Below are positions 52,005 through 60,878 of a DNA stretch of 64,000 nucleotides, one piece after another. The stretch comes from Actinomycetes bacterium. Its GTDB lineage: Bacteria > Actinomycetota > Acidimicrobiia > IMCC26256 > PALSA-610. The DNA lies in the NCBI GenBank assembly GCA_025360585.1, contig JANYBW010000055.1, positions 19,592 to 83,591 on the forward strand. Reading direction: 5' to 3'. The position numbers and the translations under genes are program-made. A model generated the notes under the pieces. That model was not told the origin of the DNA. It did no database searches and saw nothing but the letters and a program-made list of their open reading frames with translations. Each line of letters opens with the position of its first letter. The stretch's first letter is position 1.

Positions 52005-53675
52005 TCACGCGCCGTCGCGTTGCAACAACAACACACCCGACGGTGTGCCACCACCGGAGGTCACTACTGCGGTCTTCGCACCCGCGACTTGCCGTGCACC
52101 GGCGTCGTGGCGCAGCTGCGTAATGGCTTCGTAGAGGAAGCCGAAACCGTGCGTTCGCCCTTCGGAAAGTTGTCCGCCGTGGGGGTTCACTGGCAATTCG
52201 CCCCCGAGCGCGATCCTTCGCCCGCCGTCGAGCCAATCGGTCGCTCCGCCCAACTCGCAAAAACCCAACGCCTCCAGCCAGGTAATCGCGTTGAAGGTAA
52301 AGCCGTCATACAACAACGCAAGATCCACATCACTAGGGCGCAAGCTTGTGCGAGTCCAGAGATGTTCGGCCTGGCCGAGCACTTGCGGCTCGTGGGTGAG
52401 CGTGTCTTGTTCCCAAGAAATTCGTTCGGTGATTTGCGTCCCGACTGCGTCGATGCGAATCGCAGGATGCGGGAGATCCGCGGCGACCGAGGCATCGGAT
52501 ACGACGACAGCAATCGATGCATCACAGGGAACATCGCAGTCATACAAACCAAACGGCGACGTGATCGGGCGAGCGGCAAAATAGTCGTCCATCGTCATCG
52601 GTTCACGATAAATCGCGGCCGGGTTGCGGCCCGCGTTCGCCCGACCGTTGAGCGCAATCAGGCCAAGCATTTCGCGCGTAGCGCCGTAGCGATGGAAATA
52701 CTGATGCGCATTCATCGCAATCCAATGCGATGCCGACATCGCGCCGAACGGAGCGCGCCATTCATATAACGGCCCCGACACGCGTTTCGGCAATCCACCG
52801 TCCAGGCGCAGGGTTGCGTACGTGGATTCCCAGACCGTGCGAAAACACAGCACATGCCGACACAATCCGCTCGCGACGGCCATCATCGCCGCGATCACAG
52901 AGCCACCAGGCCCAGGGAGTTCCATGCCACCGTTAATCCATGTAGGGCGAATCCGCAAGGCTTCTTCAACCGCCGCGATCCCGCCTTCGCCCATGCCCAT
53001 ACCCATTGCTCCTGGGTAGCTTGAGAGCCCATCGATATCGGAAAGTTCCAATCCGGCATCGGCGACGGCGGCCAAGCACGCATCAACGGCCAACGACAAT
53101 GGATCAACCATGAGTCGGCGGCCCATCGCCGAGCGCCCAACCCCGGACAACACCGAACGGTGTTCGAAGCGGTGCTTGCTCAATGGTTGGCGCGGCGTTC
53201 GCCGCACGGTGTCACCGATCCGGTCCTGCGCCTCAGTGCCGCCGCTCGGAACAAATAGTGGAATCCATACGTCTTCATGGTGTTCAAAACGCACGGAAAC
53301 AACTTGGCCGATGTGCACCGCCGCCGCGTCGCAATCGACGAGGTTCGTCGTCAGCCGCACCATCGCGTCTTCGGCCAGCGCCACATTCGCGATCACGTAT
53401 GGCGGTTCAAATCCTGGAAGCCATTGATGCGAATTAAGCGTGAAGCCCACAACCGTAGCGTTGCCCGATACAACCGTCGGCGTCCACGCTTTGCTACGAC
53501 ACGACGGGCAAATCGGGACCGGCGGATGGATCAACGTCGCGCAATCGTCGCACCGTTGGATGCGAAGTTGGCCATCGGCACCCGACGTCCAGAACCATTC
53601 GTTCATCGGGGTTATCTGCGGCAACGGCCGCAGAATCTGCGTTGTAGGTTCCGTGGCCTTCGCCGTGTCGTTCAT
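52005..53675 (-). CDS. DUF35 (OB-fold/Zn-ribbon) fused to Ltp2/SCP-x-type thiolase
   Basis: 556 residues. Residues about 20-140 form a DUF35 domain with rubredoxin-like zinc ligands Cys42, Cys45, Cys56 and Cys59 (CDDCATLIHPPVPICPSC) and the OB fold. Residues about 170-556 are a non-condensing thiolase: PLSLAVDACLAAVADAGLE, DIDGLSSYPG, FGLYDCDVPCDASIAVVV and NPHGGQLSEG. In Mycobacterium the ChsH2 DUF35 domain docks on Ltp2 for retro-aldol side-chain cleavage of sterols; here both are one polypeptide, so a CoA-linked retro-aldolase or thiolase activity is likely (inference). Confidence 0.85.
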   Translation of the reverse strand: MNDTAKATEPTTQILRPLPQITPMNEWFWTSGADGQLRIQRCDDCATLIHPPVPICPSCRSKAWTPTVVSGNATVVGFTLNSHQWLPGFEPPYVIANVALAEDAMVRLTTNLVDCDAAAVHIGQVVSVRFEHHEDVWIPLFVPSGGTEAQDRIGDTVRRTPRQPLSKHRFEHRSVLSGVGRSAMGRRLMVDPLSLAVDACLAAVADAGLELSDIDGLSSYPGAMGMGMGEGGIAAVEEALRIRPTWINGGMELPGPGGSVIAAMMAVASGLCRHVLCFRTVWESTYATLRLDGGLPKRVSGPLYEWRAPFGAMSASHWIAMNAHQYFHRYGATREMLGLIALNGRANAGRNPAAIYREPMTMDDYFAARPITSPFGLYDCDVPCDASIAVVVSDASVAADLPHPAIRIDAVGTQITERISWEQDTLTHEPQVLGQAEHLWTRTSLRPSDVDLALLYDGFTFNAITWLEALGFCELGGATDWLDGGRRIALGGELPVNPHGGQLSEGRTHGFGFLYEAITQLRHDAGARQVAGAKTAVVTSGGGTPSGVLLLQRDGA

Positions 53676-53717
53676 GTATCAGACGATAACCCGCAGGCCG
53701 GCAATCGCGAGCGCCGT

Positions 53718-54548
53718 TCAGGAACCCTGGCAGCGGCCAATCGTGTCGGTCTTGAACGTGCCATCTGCGCAACGCAGATTGGGGTTCTCGTGGGAAAATA
53801 CGCCGGCCGGGCTTTCCCAAGCCGGCACAACCCATGCGTGAACCATCCAACCAGTGATCGCCATGAACGCTCCACCGGCTTTGGTGCATTGTGCCTCAGT
53901 GACGTTGGAATCCGGTGGGAACAAGACGCCCGTGCTGCCATTGCACACGCCACTGTGACGGTGCCAATGATCATTGGGCCCCGCGAAACCACTCGGCGCT
54001 TTGTCGCCCATCGAGTAGTACATCAATCCGACCATTTGCGACGTCTTGCTGATGCCGTCGTACACAAGCGCTAGTGGCGTACTGGGATCAAAACTCAGCG
54101 AGAATCCGCCGATGTAATGCGAGCCGCTCCCCGGCCCAAAGCCACCGCCAACGAGGTGATATCCCGCGGCCTCAGCATCGGCAACCGTCGGATATTTCAT
54201 TGCCGCAACGCGAGCTGCGATCAATTGTTGCGCCAGCACTTTGCGCGTACGGGGCCCCATAGGTTTGTCCGGCGCCATTTCGGCCATGACATCGTGGGCC
54301 TTGACTCCCGAAACTTGATGACCGTTGAGATCTTTGGTCACGTCGTGTCGCGAAACAACTTTCGTAGCTGATTTGTCGTGGCTGGCCATCGGTGCCATCG
54401 TCGTGGGCGAATTCGTGCCGGACTGCTTGGTTTGAGGCGCTGCACTTTTGGCTGCAGAGCTCCCACACCCACTCGCAACAAGTGCAACTGCACCGGCCAT
54501 CAAAACCGTTCGCAACACCGGAGCCGTGTTTCTCGATCCAGGTTTCAT
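53718..54548 (-). CDS. Lipoprotein of unknown function
   Basis: 276 residues from ATG with GGAGGA upstream. Signal peptide with lipobox ASGC, Cys28. A Ser/Thr/Pro-rich linker leads to a globular domain from about 85: KYPTVADAEAAGYHLVGGGFGPGSGSHY, LVYDGISKTSQMVGLMYYS, NDHWHRHSGVC, and a Cys-containing C-terminus (GTFKTDTIGRC). The His/Trp-rich NDHWHRH could bind metal. Outer face of the membrane. No family recognised with certainty. Confidence 0.7.
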   Translation of the reverse strand: MKPGSRNTAPVLRTVLMAGAVALVASGCGSSAAKSAAPQTKQSGTNSPTTMAPMASHDKSATKVVSRHDVTKDLNGHQVSGVKAHDVMAEMAPDKPMGPRTRKVLAQQLIAARVAAMKYPTVADAEAAGYHLVGGGFGPGSGSHYIGGFSLSFDPSTPLALVYDGISKTSQMVGLMYYSMGDKAPSGFAGPNDHWHRHSGVCNGSTGVLFPPDSNVTEAQCTKAGGAFMAITGWMVHAWVVPAWESPAGVFSHENPNLRCADGTFKTDTIGRCQGS

Positions 54549-54657
54549 TGCGTCTCGTCCTCCGGACATTGCACGAAGCGAGCCAACCGCCCGCAGAACA
54601 CAACCTTAGCAATGAGCAAGGAGCGAGGGTCCCCGAACCCGCCCCCTTCTCCCTGAC

Positions 54658-54700
54658 CATTGTACGGATAAGCACGCCTGGCGTGCTTATCCGTACAATG
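54658..54700. repeat. 43-bp perfect palindrome
   Basis: Two exactly complementary 21-base arms (CATTGTACGGATAAGCACG... on the left) flank a single T. It lies 35 bp after the AIM24 stop and about 110 bp before the lipoprotein start on the same strand. No T-run follows on either side, so a classical terminator is uncertain; it may be a processing or protein-binding site. Confidence 0.85.
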
Positions 54701-54735
54701 AACGGCCGGGCATCGATTCGAACCGCGTCGTCGCG

Positions 54736-55467
54736 CTATTCGCGACCGAAGAGCCCGCCCACGATTCCGCCAACGCCACCTGCGCTTGCGCCGTTCGGGC
54801 CGATCGCTGCGCTCAACCACGAAACCAACTCATTCGGGTTGCGCGTCTGGGTATAAACCTCGCCGGGGCCAGTGAAATCGAACACGAGGCCCTCGCCGCT
54901 TTTGAATGTCTGCACGAGTCCGCCGGTCACTTTACGTATCGACATCTGAATGCTGTCTTGGTACGCAACCATGTGACCGGTGTCGACGGTGATCGTCTCG
55001 CCCGCGGCGAGTGTCCATTTGTCGAGTGCCCCATAACAACCGAGTACAACTTCACCGTTGCCCGACGCCCGCACGACGAATCCACCTTCAGAACCAAAGA
55101 GATTTTTGAAGCCACCCCATTTGGTATCGAGTTCCACCGTTGCTGGCGACGCCAGCCAGGACCCTTTCGAGATCACCCAGGATTGCTCAGACTGCACGAC
55201 TACGTTGATCAAGTCGCCGGGCAAACGTGCGGCGATATCGACCCATCCACCCTCCTGGGGTGCGTGATACGTCGTCAAGAAAAACGACTCGCCGCCAAGC
55301 GCTGCACGCTTCAACGACTTCAGAACTCCGCCTTCGGCTTTTGCTTCGAGCGTTACTCCCGCAGACATCGCCATCATCGCGCCGGATTCGACCCGAACTG
55401 ATTCACCTGAGGCCAAATTCAAACGCGCAACCCCAAATGACGGCCCTTGCCGGGTAACAATTTCCAT
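54736..55467 (-). CDS. AIM24/DUF124-family protein
   Basis: 243 residues from ATG. Beta-strand repeats typical of the family: SGESVRVESGAMMAMSAGVTLE, GGVLKSLKRAALGGESFFLTTY, KGSWLASPATVELDTKWGGFKNL and GLVQTFKSGEGLVFDFTGPG, ending with a Gly-rich tail. The trimeric family is widespread and of unknown biochemical function. No linked partner. Confidence 0.9.
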   Translation of the reverse strand: MEIVTRQGPSFGVARLNLASGESVRVESGAMMAMSAGVTLEAKAEGGVLKSLKRAALGGESFFLTTYHAPQEGGWVDIAARLPGDLINVVVQSEQSWVISKGSWLASPATVELDTKWGGFKNLFGSEGGFVVRASGNGEVVLGCYGALDKWTLAAGETITVDTGHMVAYQDSIQMSIRKVTGGLVQTFKSGEGLVFDFTGPGEVYTQTRNPNELVSWLSAAIGPNGASAGGVGGIVGGLFGRE

Positions 55468-55625
55468 CGCCGAACTCCGTAGTCAGGGTGCGCGCGGCAC
55501 CGGTCTGCAGATCGTAGTTGCGTCAATCGACGAAAGCATTGCACCCATGCACAACATCGAGCCCGGCAGAGCGGCGCGGAACTGGCAGTCCGCGACCCCG
55601 TTAGAATCGGACACTTGTCGCGGCG

Positions 55626-56381
55626 CTAACCGAGTTGCGCAGCGAGTTGCGCACGAATCTGCGGTGGTACGAAGTTGTTTTCTTCGGTTACATCAGCTTC
55701 GACAAGTTCAACCATGCGCTGCACCACTTCCGCAGGGTCCATCTGATCACCCGTGACAACGCCGCGCATGAATTCAAACAACGGCTTCGCTGGAGCGTTC
55801 AATGCGTCGTCTCCAAACCATTCCCACATGGAGTCCGCCATGCGATCGTTGAACCCAGTGAGATAGGGCCCAGGGTTCAAGAGCGTGACATCGATACCTT
55901 GATCCGCAACCTCGCTGCGCATTGCTTTGCCCATTGCCTCAAGCGCGTGCTTCGTCATCGAATACGGGCCCATCGAAGGGCCGGTCATGACGCCCGCGAT
56001 CGACGAGACAATGATGACGCGCCCCGACTTCTTCGCCACCATGCGCGGCAAGACGGCCTGTGTCATCGCCAGCGTGCCGAACACATTCACATCGAAAAGG
56101 TGCCGGACACGATCGATCGGAACATCAGCCATTGGCCCGGTCTGGCCCGCACCAGCATTATTGATAAGCACATCGATATCCCATGCCGCGGCTTTGGCAA
56201 CGTCCGCGGTCGTGATATCAACCTTTTCAACCGTCAGCTGCGGTGCTTCTTCGCGCAACGCAACCGCTTGCGCTTCGGTCTCGGTCGTGGCGATGACGTG
56301 ATGCCCGCGAGCCAACAACGCCAAACTCGCCCCCTTACCGAACCCCGATCCTGCGCCCGTGATGACCACTGTTTTCGCCAT
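55626..56381 (-). CDS. Short-chain dehydrogenase/reductase
   Basis: 251 residues from ATG with GGGAG eight bases upstream. NAD(P)-binding GAGSGFG at 10-15, NNAGAG near 74-79, catalytic Ser126/127 (IIVSSIAG), Tyr140 and Lys144 (YSMTK). Classical SDR length and a PGPYLTGF loop. Substrate unknown; a lipid-chain role would fit the acyl-CoA genes nearby. Confidence 0.9.
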   Translation of the reverse strand: MAKTVVITGAGSGFGKGASLALLARGHHVIATTETEAQAVALREEAPQLTVEKVDITTADVAKAAAWDIDVLINNAGAGQTGPMADVPIDRVRHLFDVNVFGTLAMTQAVLPRMVAKKSGRVIIVSSIAGVMTGPSMGPYSMTKHALEAMGKAMRSEVADQGIDVTLLNPGPYLTGFNDRMADSMWEWFGDDALNAPAKPLFEFMRGVVTGDQMDPAEVVQRMVELVEADVTEENNFVPPQIRAQLAAQLG

Positions 56382-56499
56382 GATTCAATCTCCCGTTACG
56401 ATTGCAAATTTTGCGCGAACTTACGAACCTTGAGACTGCACATTGTATTCTTGGGGCGCCAGGACGGCCACCTTAGGCAAAGGTCGTGTTGTCACGGAT

Positions 56500-57960
56500 T
56501 TAGGGAACAGCAACAATCGTGCAGCCAGATGTCACATGTTTGATGCTGTTGCCACCGAGCGAATTGATATTGCCAAAGCAATCTGGAGAAACCTCGAGCC
56601 CGTCGTAGTCGACGTTTTCGTTTTCGGCAACGGTCGAATCTGCAAGATTCAGTGTGGCACCTGGGCGGTTCAAAATACCGCCGGATGACAACGGATCGGT
56701 CTGGTCGGCCGGATAGGAGTTGTGGGTGATCTTGAGGTTGCGCCCTGTGAGGGTCGCATAATTATCGATCCCGCCGGCTCCTTCCAAACCCGTATTTGAG
56801 TAGATGCTGTTGGAGCCGATGTTGTTGTGCATTGTGACATCAACGAGGTTCGCAACACCGGCATAGTTCACCAAAACACCTTGCATCTCGGTGTTATCCC
56901 GAATCGAAGTCCTTTCGAGTTCGAGCGTTCCGCCGTTGTTGATCGCGGCGCCACTTGCCCGGTTGGCATTGAGATTGCGCAATATCGAGTCGGTCATGCG
57001 TAACGATCCAGTGTTCACAACCTCTGCGTCACCCCCGTCGACGAGCATGTGATCAACCACCGCATCGCCCGTGTTGTACAGCGAACTGCCAGTGGAATAG
57101 CAGGTCGCACCGTGCACGAAACGCACATGTGAGGCAACCAGCTTGCCACCCCAATTCTCCAAAACGGTACATGCGGTGGAGGAGGCCGCGACATGGTCGA
57201 ACGTGACGCCGCGCAGCCTCATGTCACCGTGATTGAGAACACCCGACCACGCGAGGTACGCATTGCCAAAGTCGACGCCTCGAATGACTGAATCAACAAT
57301 TGACGTCGTCGCTGCGGGCTTTGCATTGATGAAGGACGGTACGATCTGCACGCTCGATGCAACGTCGTGGGTCAGAGCGAACACCGACGACTCAATCGTT
57401 GCGTGACCACGATTGTCGACCCCGGACGCTGCAAACACCGGAGCGTCGTTGTTGTTGATCGGGTCACCGGCGTCGAAGCTGTTATCGATCGCCCGAACTG
57501 TTGTGAGTGCGAGATGCCCGTCGTTTCGAAACGCAGTCTTGGTACGCGTCACGGTCAACCTCGATGCACGGAGGTAACCACCGGCCAGCACATGGAAGCC
57601 GCGATCCGTTTCTCCACGACCGTCGATAACTGTGTCCTTACCGATGCCAACGACGGTCACGTTCGACCCGACTTTGAGTTCGCCTTTGCGCAGTCGGTAG
57701 GTGGCGCCCGAGAGCTCGATCGTGTCGGCGCCCGAACCTGGCGCACATTGATCGACGCGACGATCGGTATCCGCAGCACGGACGGCTTCGCGCAATGTGC
57801 AGTTACCGTTGTTCGTCATGTCGTCGGCAGTAGTTGTGACAACGATGAACGAGGCTGCTGAACTCGGCGCGGTATTAAGCAATGGTCCAGCGAACAACGC
57901 TGCGCTCGACATTAAAGCCACTTTCCGCAACAATGATTTTCTCAAAAGATCGCGACGCAT
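56500..57960 (-). CDS. Secreted CSLREA-type right-handed beta-helix protein
   Basis: 486 residues from ATG (MRRDLLRKSL); an ATG 12 bases upstream is also possible, while an in-frame extension of about 100 codons is rejected. Signal peptide 1-35. The N-terminal domain has the CSLREA-like NGNCTLREAVRAADTD, which begins beta-helix proteins; about fourteen coils follow with strand repeats such as GVLNHGDMRLRGVTFDH and NTGSLRMTDSILRNLNAN, Asn ladders included. Probably a surface or secreted polysaccharide-binding or adhesive protein. Confidence 0.8.
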   Translation of the reverse strand: MRRDLLRKSLLRKVALMSSAALFAGPLLNTAPSSAASFIVVTTTADDMTNNGNCTLREAVRAADTDRRVDQCAPGSGADTIELSGATYRLRKGELKVGSNVTVVGIGKDTVIDGRGETDRGFHVLAGGYLRASRLTVTRTKTAFRNDGHLALTTVRAIDNSFDAGDPINNNDAPVFAASGVDNRGHATIESSVFALTHDVASSVQIVPSFINAKPAATTSIVDSVIRGVDFGNAYLAWSGVLNHGDMRLRGVTFDHVAASSTACTVLENWGGKLVASHVRFVHGATCYSTGSSLYNTGDAVVDHMLVDGGDAEVVNTGSLRMTDSILRNLNANRASGAAINNGGTLELERTSIRDNTEMQGVLVNYAGVANLVDVTMHNNIGSNSIYSNTGLEGAGGIDNYATLTGRNLKITHNSYPADQTDPLSSGGILNRPGATLNLADSTVAENENVDYDGLEVSPDCFGNINSLGGNSIKHVTSGCTIVAVP

Positions 57961-58325
57961 TTGCCTACCCATCTTTGATTTTCGCCACTCGTTGACGACA
58001 TCGTGAGCGTATCGCCACGGACAGTTAGCGTCAACGGGCCGTGGCTCCACACGAAGAGTGACGCTACGGCTCGGGTTCACAGCAGGTCGGTGATCCATTC
58101 GCTGCGATCGATCATTCACCATCGGGAGCTCGAGCTCGTCGGCGTGCACGCGAGTAGCTCGGCAGCCATGAAACCCAAACGGCGCACCAGGCCTCCGGGC
58201 TGAAGAATCCAAAGACTCTCCATGTCCCACCCGTGATCGGTATGGGTCCATTCGCCGTTCTGAAGATTCTCGATGATGCACCCGCGACCGACGTCTGCGT
58301 TCGGCCGATAGACCTGGTCGACTCC
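57961..58325. other. Intergenic, no gene seen
   Basis: Promoter region of the CSLREA gene plus the 3' flank of the next gene on the same strand. A weak hairpin (GCCACGG with CCGTGGC near 58010-58040) is the only structure found. Confidence 0.5.
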
Positions 58326-60380
58326 TTACATCGCCAGCAAAAAGGCCACAAGAAGCGCACTGCCTTTTTGCAGTTCTGCGACTGTTATTCCGTGACTCGA
58401 CGCAACGGACGACAGGTGCTGGTATTCAAAGTTTGGATAGGTCGTCATGACAGCTGAAGGCCCCGCATCGACGCCCGGCGGCACCGCGCTGGAATGAGCG
58501 ACGCCCAACATCCACAGTGTTGCCCACGTGGAAATTCTTTGAAACTCCGCCGTGGTTAGACCGAGTTTCGCCGCGCCAGCTTGGATCTGCGCGAGTTCCG
58601 TCGCGCTGTAGTGCGAAGTTGCGCTATACGACGTCGGCGTGAACGAGATCGATGTCTCACCGTGAACTACCCGTCCCGAACCATTAAAGATTCCGAACAT
58701 CGAACAAGCTCCAGCACTTTGGGTGCAATCCGTCGACCATCCCTGACCATCCGGCACTGATTCGTGCACCGTGAATTGTTGCGAGAATCCGCCAGCTCCA
58801 TCGGTGTAAAAGGAAATCGAATTGTTTTGGCCGTAGCCGCAGTACTGGGAACCCGACGGACATTGCGCAAGCGTGAGGGAATACTTCGCAGGCCATCCTG
58901 TACCGGTGACGGAAACAGTCTGCCCGTCACTCAGATTGGCAGACGGCGTGACAACAAGCGTTCCAGCTTGGGCGATAATCGACTGATAGGCGTTGGCGAC
59001 GACCGTTCCGGCAATGTTTCTCGGGTCCCAGGCAACGACCTCGCAGTTGCCAGGTGCCGTACAATCTGCGCCGTTCAGGCTCGGGGGGGCATATACCGAA
59101 TAGCCGTCGTACCCACCTGAAGTGCCAACATCAAGGGTATTCACGATGCACGTACTGTCGTAGTGACCTGCCGCACACACGCCAACTTGAATCGGCGCCT
59201 CGTTTGCCCAACCCGCAAGATCCGCGCCTACGTACTGCTGCGGAAACGGAACAATCGACGGGCTGACCAGACTGCCGCGTTGCGCAGGAGCAATCGGCGC
59301 AAACGACAACGCGACGCTGGCTGTAAGTGCCGTACCGTCGCTGTTGTAATCCTCGACCGACAGCGTGCACACCGTCGTGCCGACACCACAGACTGGGCTG
59401 TCAACATAGAAACGGTTGACATCGACGGAGACCGAAAATGAGCCGCTGGCATCGGTGATCGCGTCAAAGATTGTTGACGCGTATGCGTCGCAAGGTCCGA
59501 AGCACTGGATCACATAAACATCGCGGTGAGGCGCCCAACCTGTTCCCGAAACCGTAATCGTTTGCTGATGATGGAGGTTCGTCGCCGGAGTTGCTTGCGC
59601 GGTTCCCAGACTTGGTTCGACCAAGGTGATCGGTATCTCGATCCACGTGTTTGGCGGATCACGCGGATCAACTACGAGCATCACGCACGCGCCAACTAGG
59701 TGGCAATCAGAACTGCCAGCGAACGAGTCGCCGAGCACCTGCAGCGGCACAAAGTCGCCGTTCGCATCGACGGACATTTTATACACTCCGTTGCACTGCG
59801 CTGCGTCGTAATCGTGGACACCGGCGGAGCACACCGAGGCGGTGAGTTGCGCACCGGCGGCCCACTGACTCCCAGTGACGGTGACGCTGTCGCCTTGGGA
59901 GTACGTCGACGGGCTCACCGCGACGTTGCCGCGTTGCGGTGGTGCAGCGGGCTGAAACACGATTGGAGCGAACGCGTTCGCTGTGTTGATGTTGGTGATT
60001 TCCGCTGCGCCCACGATGCATTGTCCGACGACGGTGCAGTCAGCGGTACCGGTCGGCGTCGTGATCGACGCATGCACGGTCAACGATGCATGAAACGCTC
60101 CGGCGGCATCCGAGGCAAACACCGATACACCAGACAAATCACACGACGCCTGGGCAACGGCACCTGCGAGACATTGGGTAGCGGCCATCGATGCATTCGG
60201 CGAAAATCCCGAGCCGGTCACCGCCACAGATTGGCCGTCGCTCAGGCCCGATGCCGGAGTGACCACAATCGCACGAGCCGCACCCAACGCGGGCGCTTGG
60301 CCCGAAGCCAACGAGCCCGCGCTTGCGATGGCCACAGCCATCGCCAGGGAACCGAAACGCTTCGCAACATTGCTCATCAT
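58326..60380 (-). CDS. Secreted protein with five neocarzinostatin-apoprotein-like domains
   Basis: 684 residues from ATG with GGAGG upstream. Signal peptide about 1-35. Five beta-sandwich units of about 105 residues (near 35-145, 150-255, 260-365, 370-470, 472-585) repeat the neocarzinostatin pattern: VTPASGLSDGQSVAVTGSGF, an AATQC/ASVC strand, and a paired SDC-x4-GxC loop (TADCTVVGQCIVG, SSDCHLVGACVML, GADCTAPGNCEVV). A helical tail (YSATELAQIQAGAAKLGL) ends the protein. Single-domain relatives are enediyne-binding apoproteins; here no enediyne genes are seen, so binding of another ligand or a structural role is more likely. Confidence 0.8.
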   Translation of the reverse strand: MMSNVAKRFGSLAMAVAIASAGSLASGQAPALGAARAIVVTPASGLSDGQSVAVTGSGFSPNASMAATQCLAGAVAQASCDLSGVSVFASDAAGAFHASLTVHASITTPTGTADCTVVGQCIVGAAEITNINTANAFAPIVFQPAAPPQRGNVAVSPSTYSQGDSVTVTGSQWAAGAQLTASVCSAGVHDYDAAQCNGVYKMSVDANGDFVPLQVLGDSFAGSSDCHLVGACVMLVVDPRDPPNTWIEIPITLVEPSLGTAQATPATNLHHQQTITVSGTGWAPHRDVYVIQCFGPCDAYASTIFDAITDASGSFSVSVDVNRFYVDSPVCGVGTTVCTLSVEDYNSDGTALTASVALSFAPIAPAQRGSLVSPSIVPFPQQYVGADLAGWANEAPIQVGVCAAGHYDSTCIVNTLDVGTSGGYDGYSVYAPPSLNGADCTAPGNCEVVAWDPRNIAGTVVANAYQSIIAQAGTLVVTPSANLSDGQTVSVTGTGWPAKYSLTLAQCPSGSQYCGYGQNNSISFYTDGAGGFSQQFTVHESVPDGQGWSTDCTQSAGACSMFGIFNGSGRVVHGETSISFTPTSYSATSHYSATELAQIQAGAAKLGLTTAEFQRISTWATLWMLGVAHSSAVPPGVDAGPSAVMTTYPNFEYQHLSSVASSHGITVAELQKGSALLVAFLLAM

Positions 60381-60589
60381 TCCTACCTCCGCCGCCGCTG
60401 CCCGAAGGCTAACCAACCTGTTTCTGTCGAGTCAATACGCAATCGCGCTCTCTCAGACCTACTTTGACCAGGACAATCGTTGTCAAAATCACCACGAGTG
60501 GAGCTGACCGAACGTCTTTCGAACCTCCCACCGCGGTGACGAACCCAGCCCACCCAGCGAGGAACGAGCAACATGGGGGCGGAGCCACT

Positions 60590-60706
60590 CGCCGCGCCGG
60601 TGATCTTGCTGATCGGCTCACGCGAAATCGAAGTGTCGTAAATCTCAGCGAGACGCGACTGGATATCACCCGTCGACATCGCCTTCGCATACAACGAGAT
60701 CACCAT
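60590..60706 (-). pseudogene. IS256-family (mutator) transposase remnant
   Basis: A 39-residue fragment VISLYAKAMSTGDIQSRLAE with IYDTSISREPISKITG is the characteristic N-terminal helix region of IS256-type transposases. No further transposase homology continues on either side, so this is a decayed relic within the 498-bp gap between the neocarzinostatin-like gene and the next gene. Confidence 0.8.
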
Positions 60707-60729
60707 CAGCTCATCTCAGCAAGACGTTC

Positions 60730-60759
60730 GAGCCCCTGCGAGTGCGTTTGCAGGGGCTC
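60730..60759. terminator. Stem-loop GAGCCCCTGC / GCAGGGGCTC
   Basis: Ten-base perfect arms with a ten-base loop, between the transposase remnant and the secreted-protein gene at 60879. No long T-run follows; it may be left from the mobile element or act as a terminator. The rest of the gap shows nothing. Confidence 0.5.
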
Positions 60760-60878
60760 AATCGCGCCCGAATACATCACGAACGATACGAAACCAAACC
60801 GACTTCACATCCCGGACGTGTACATGGTGATTCAGGCAATTCACCTCACCAGCATCCACCTCTTCCAAAGGATCAGCC

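Noticed and set aside
56500..58281. 593-codon version of the CSLREA protein
   Set aside because: The first 107 codons have no signal peptide and noncoding-like composition; the signal peptide begins at the ATG at 57960.
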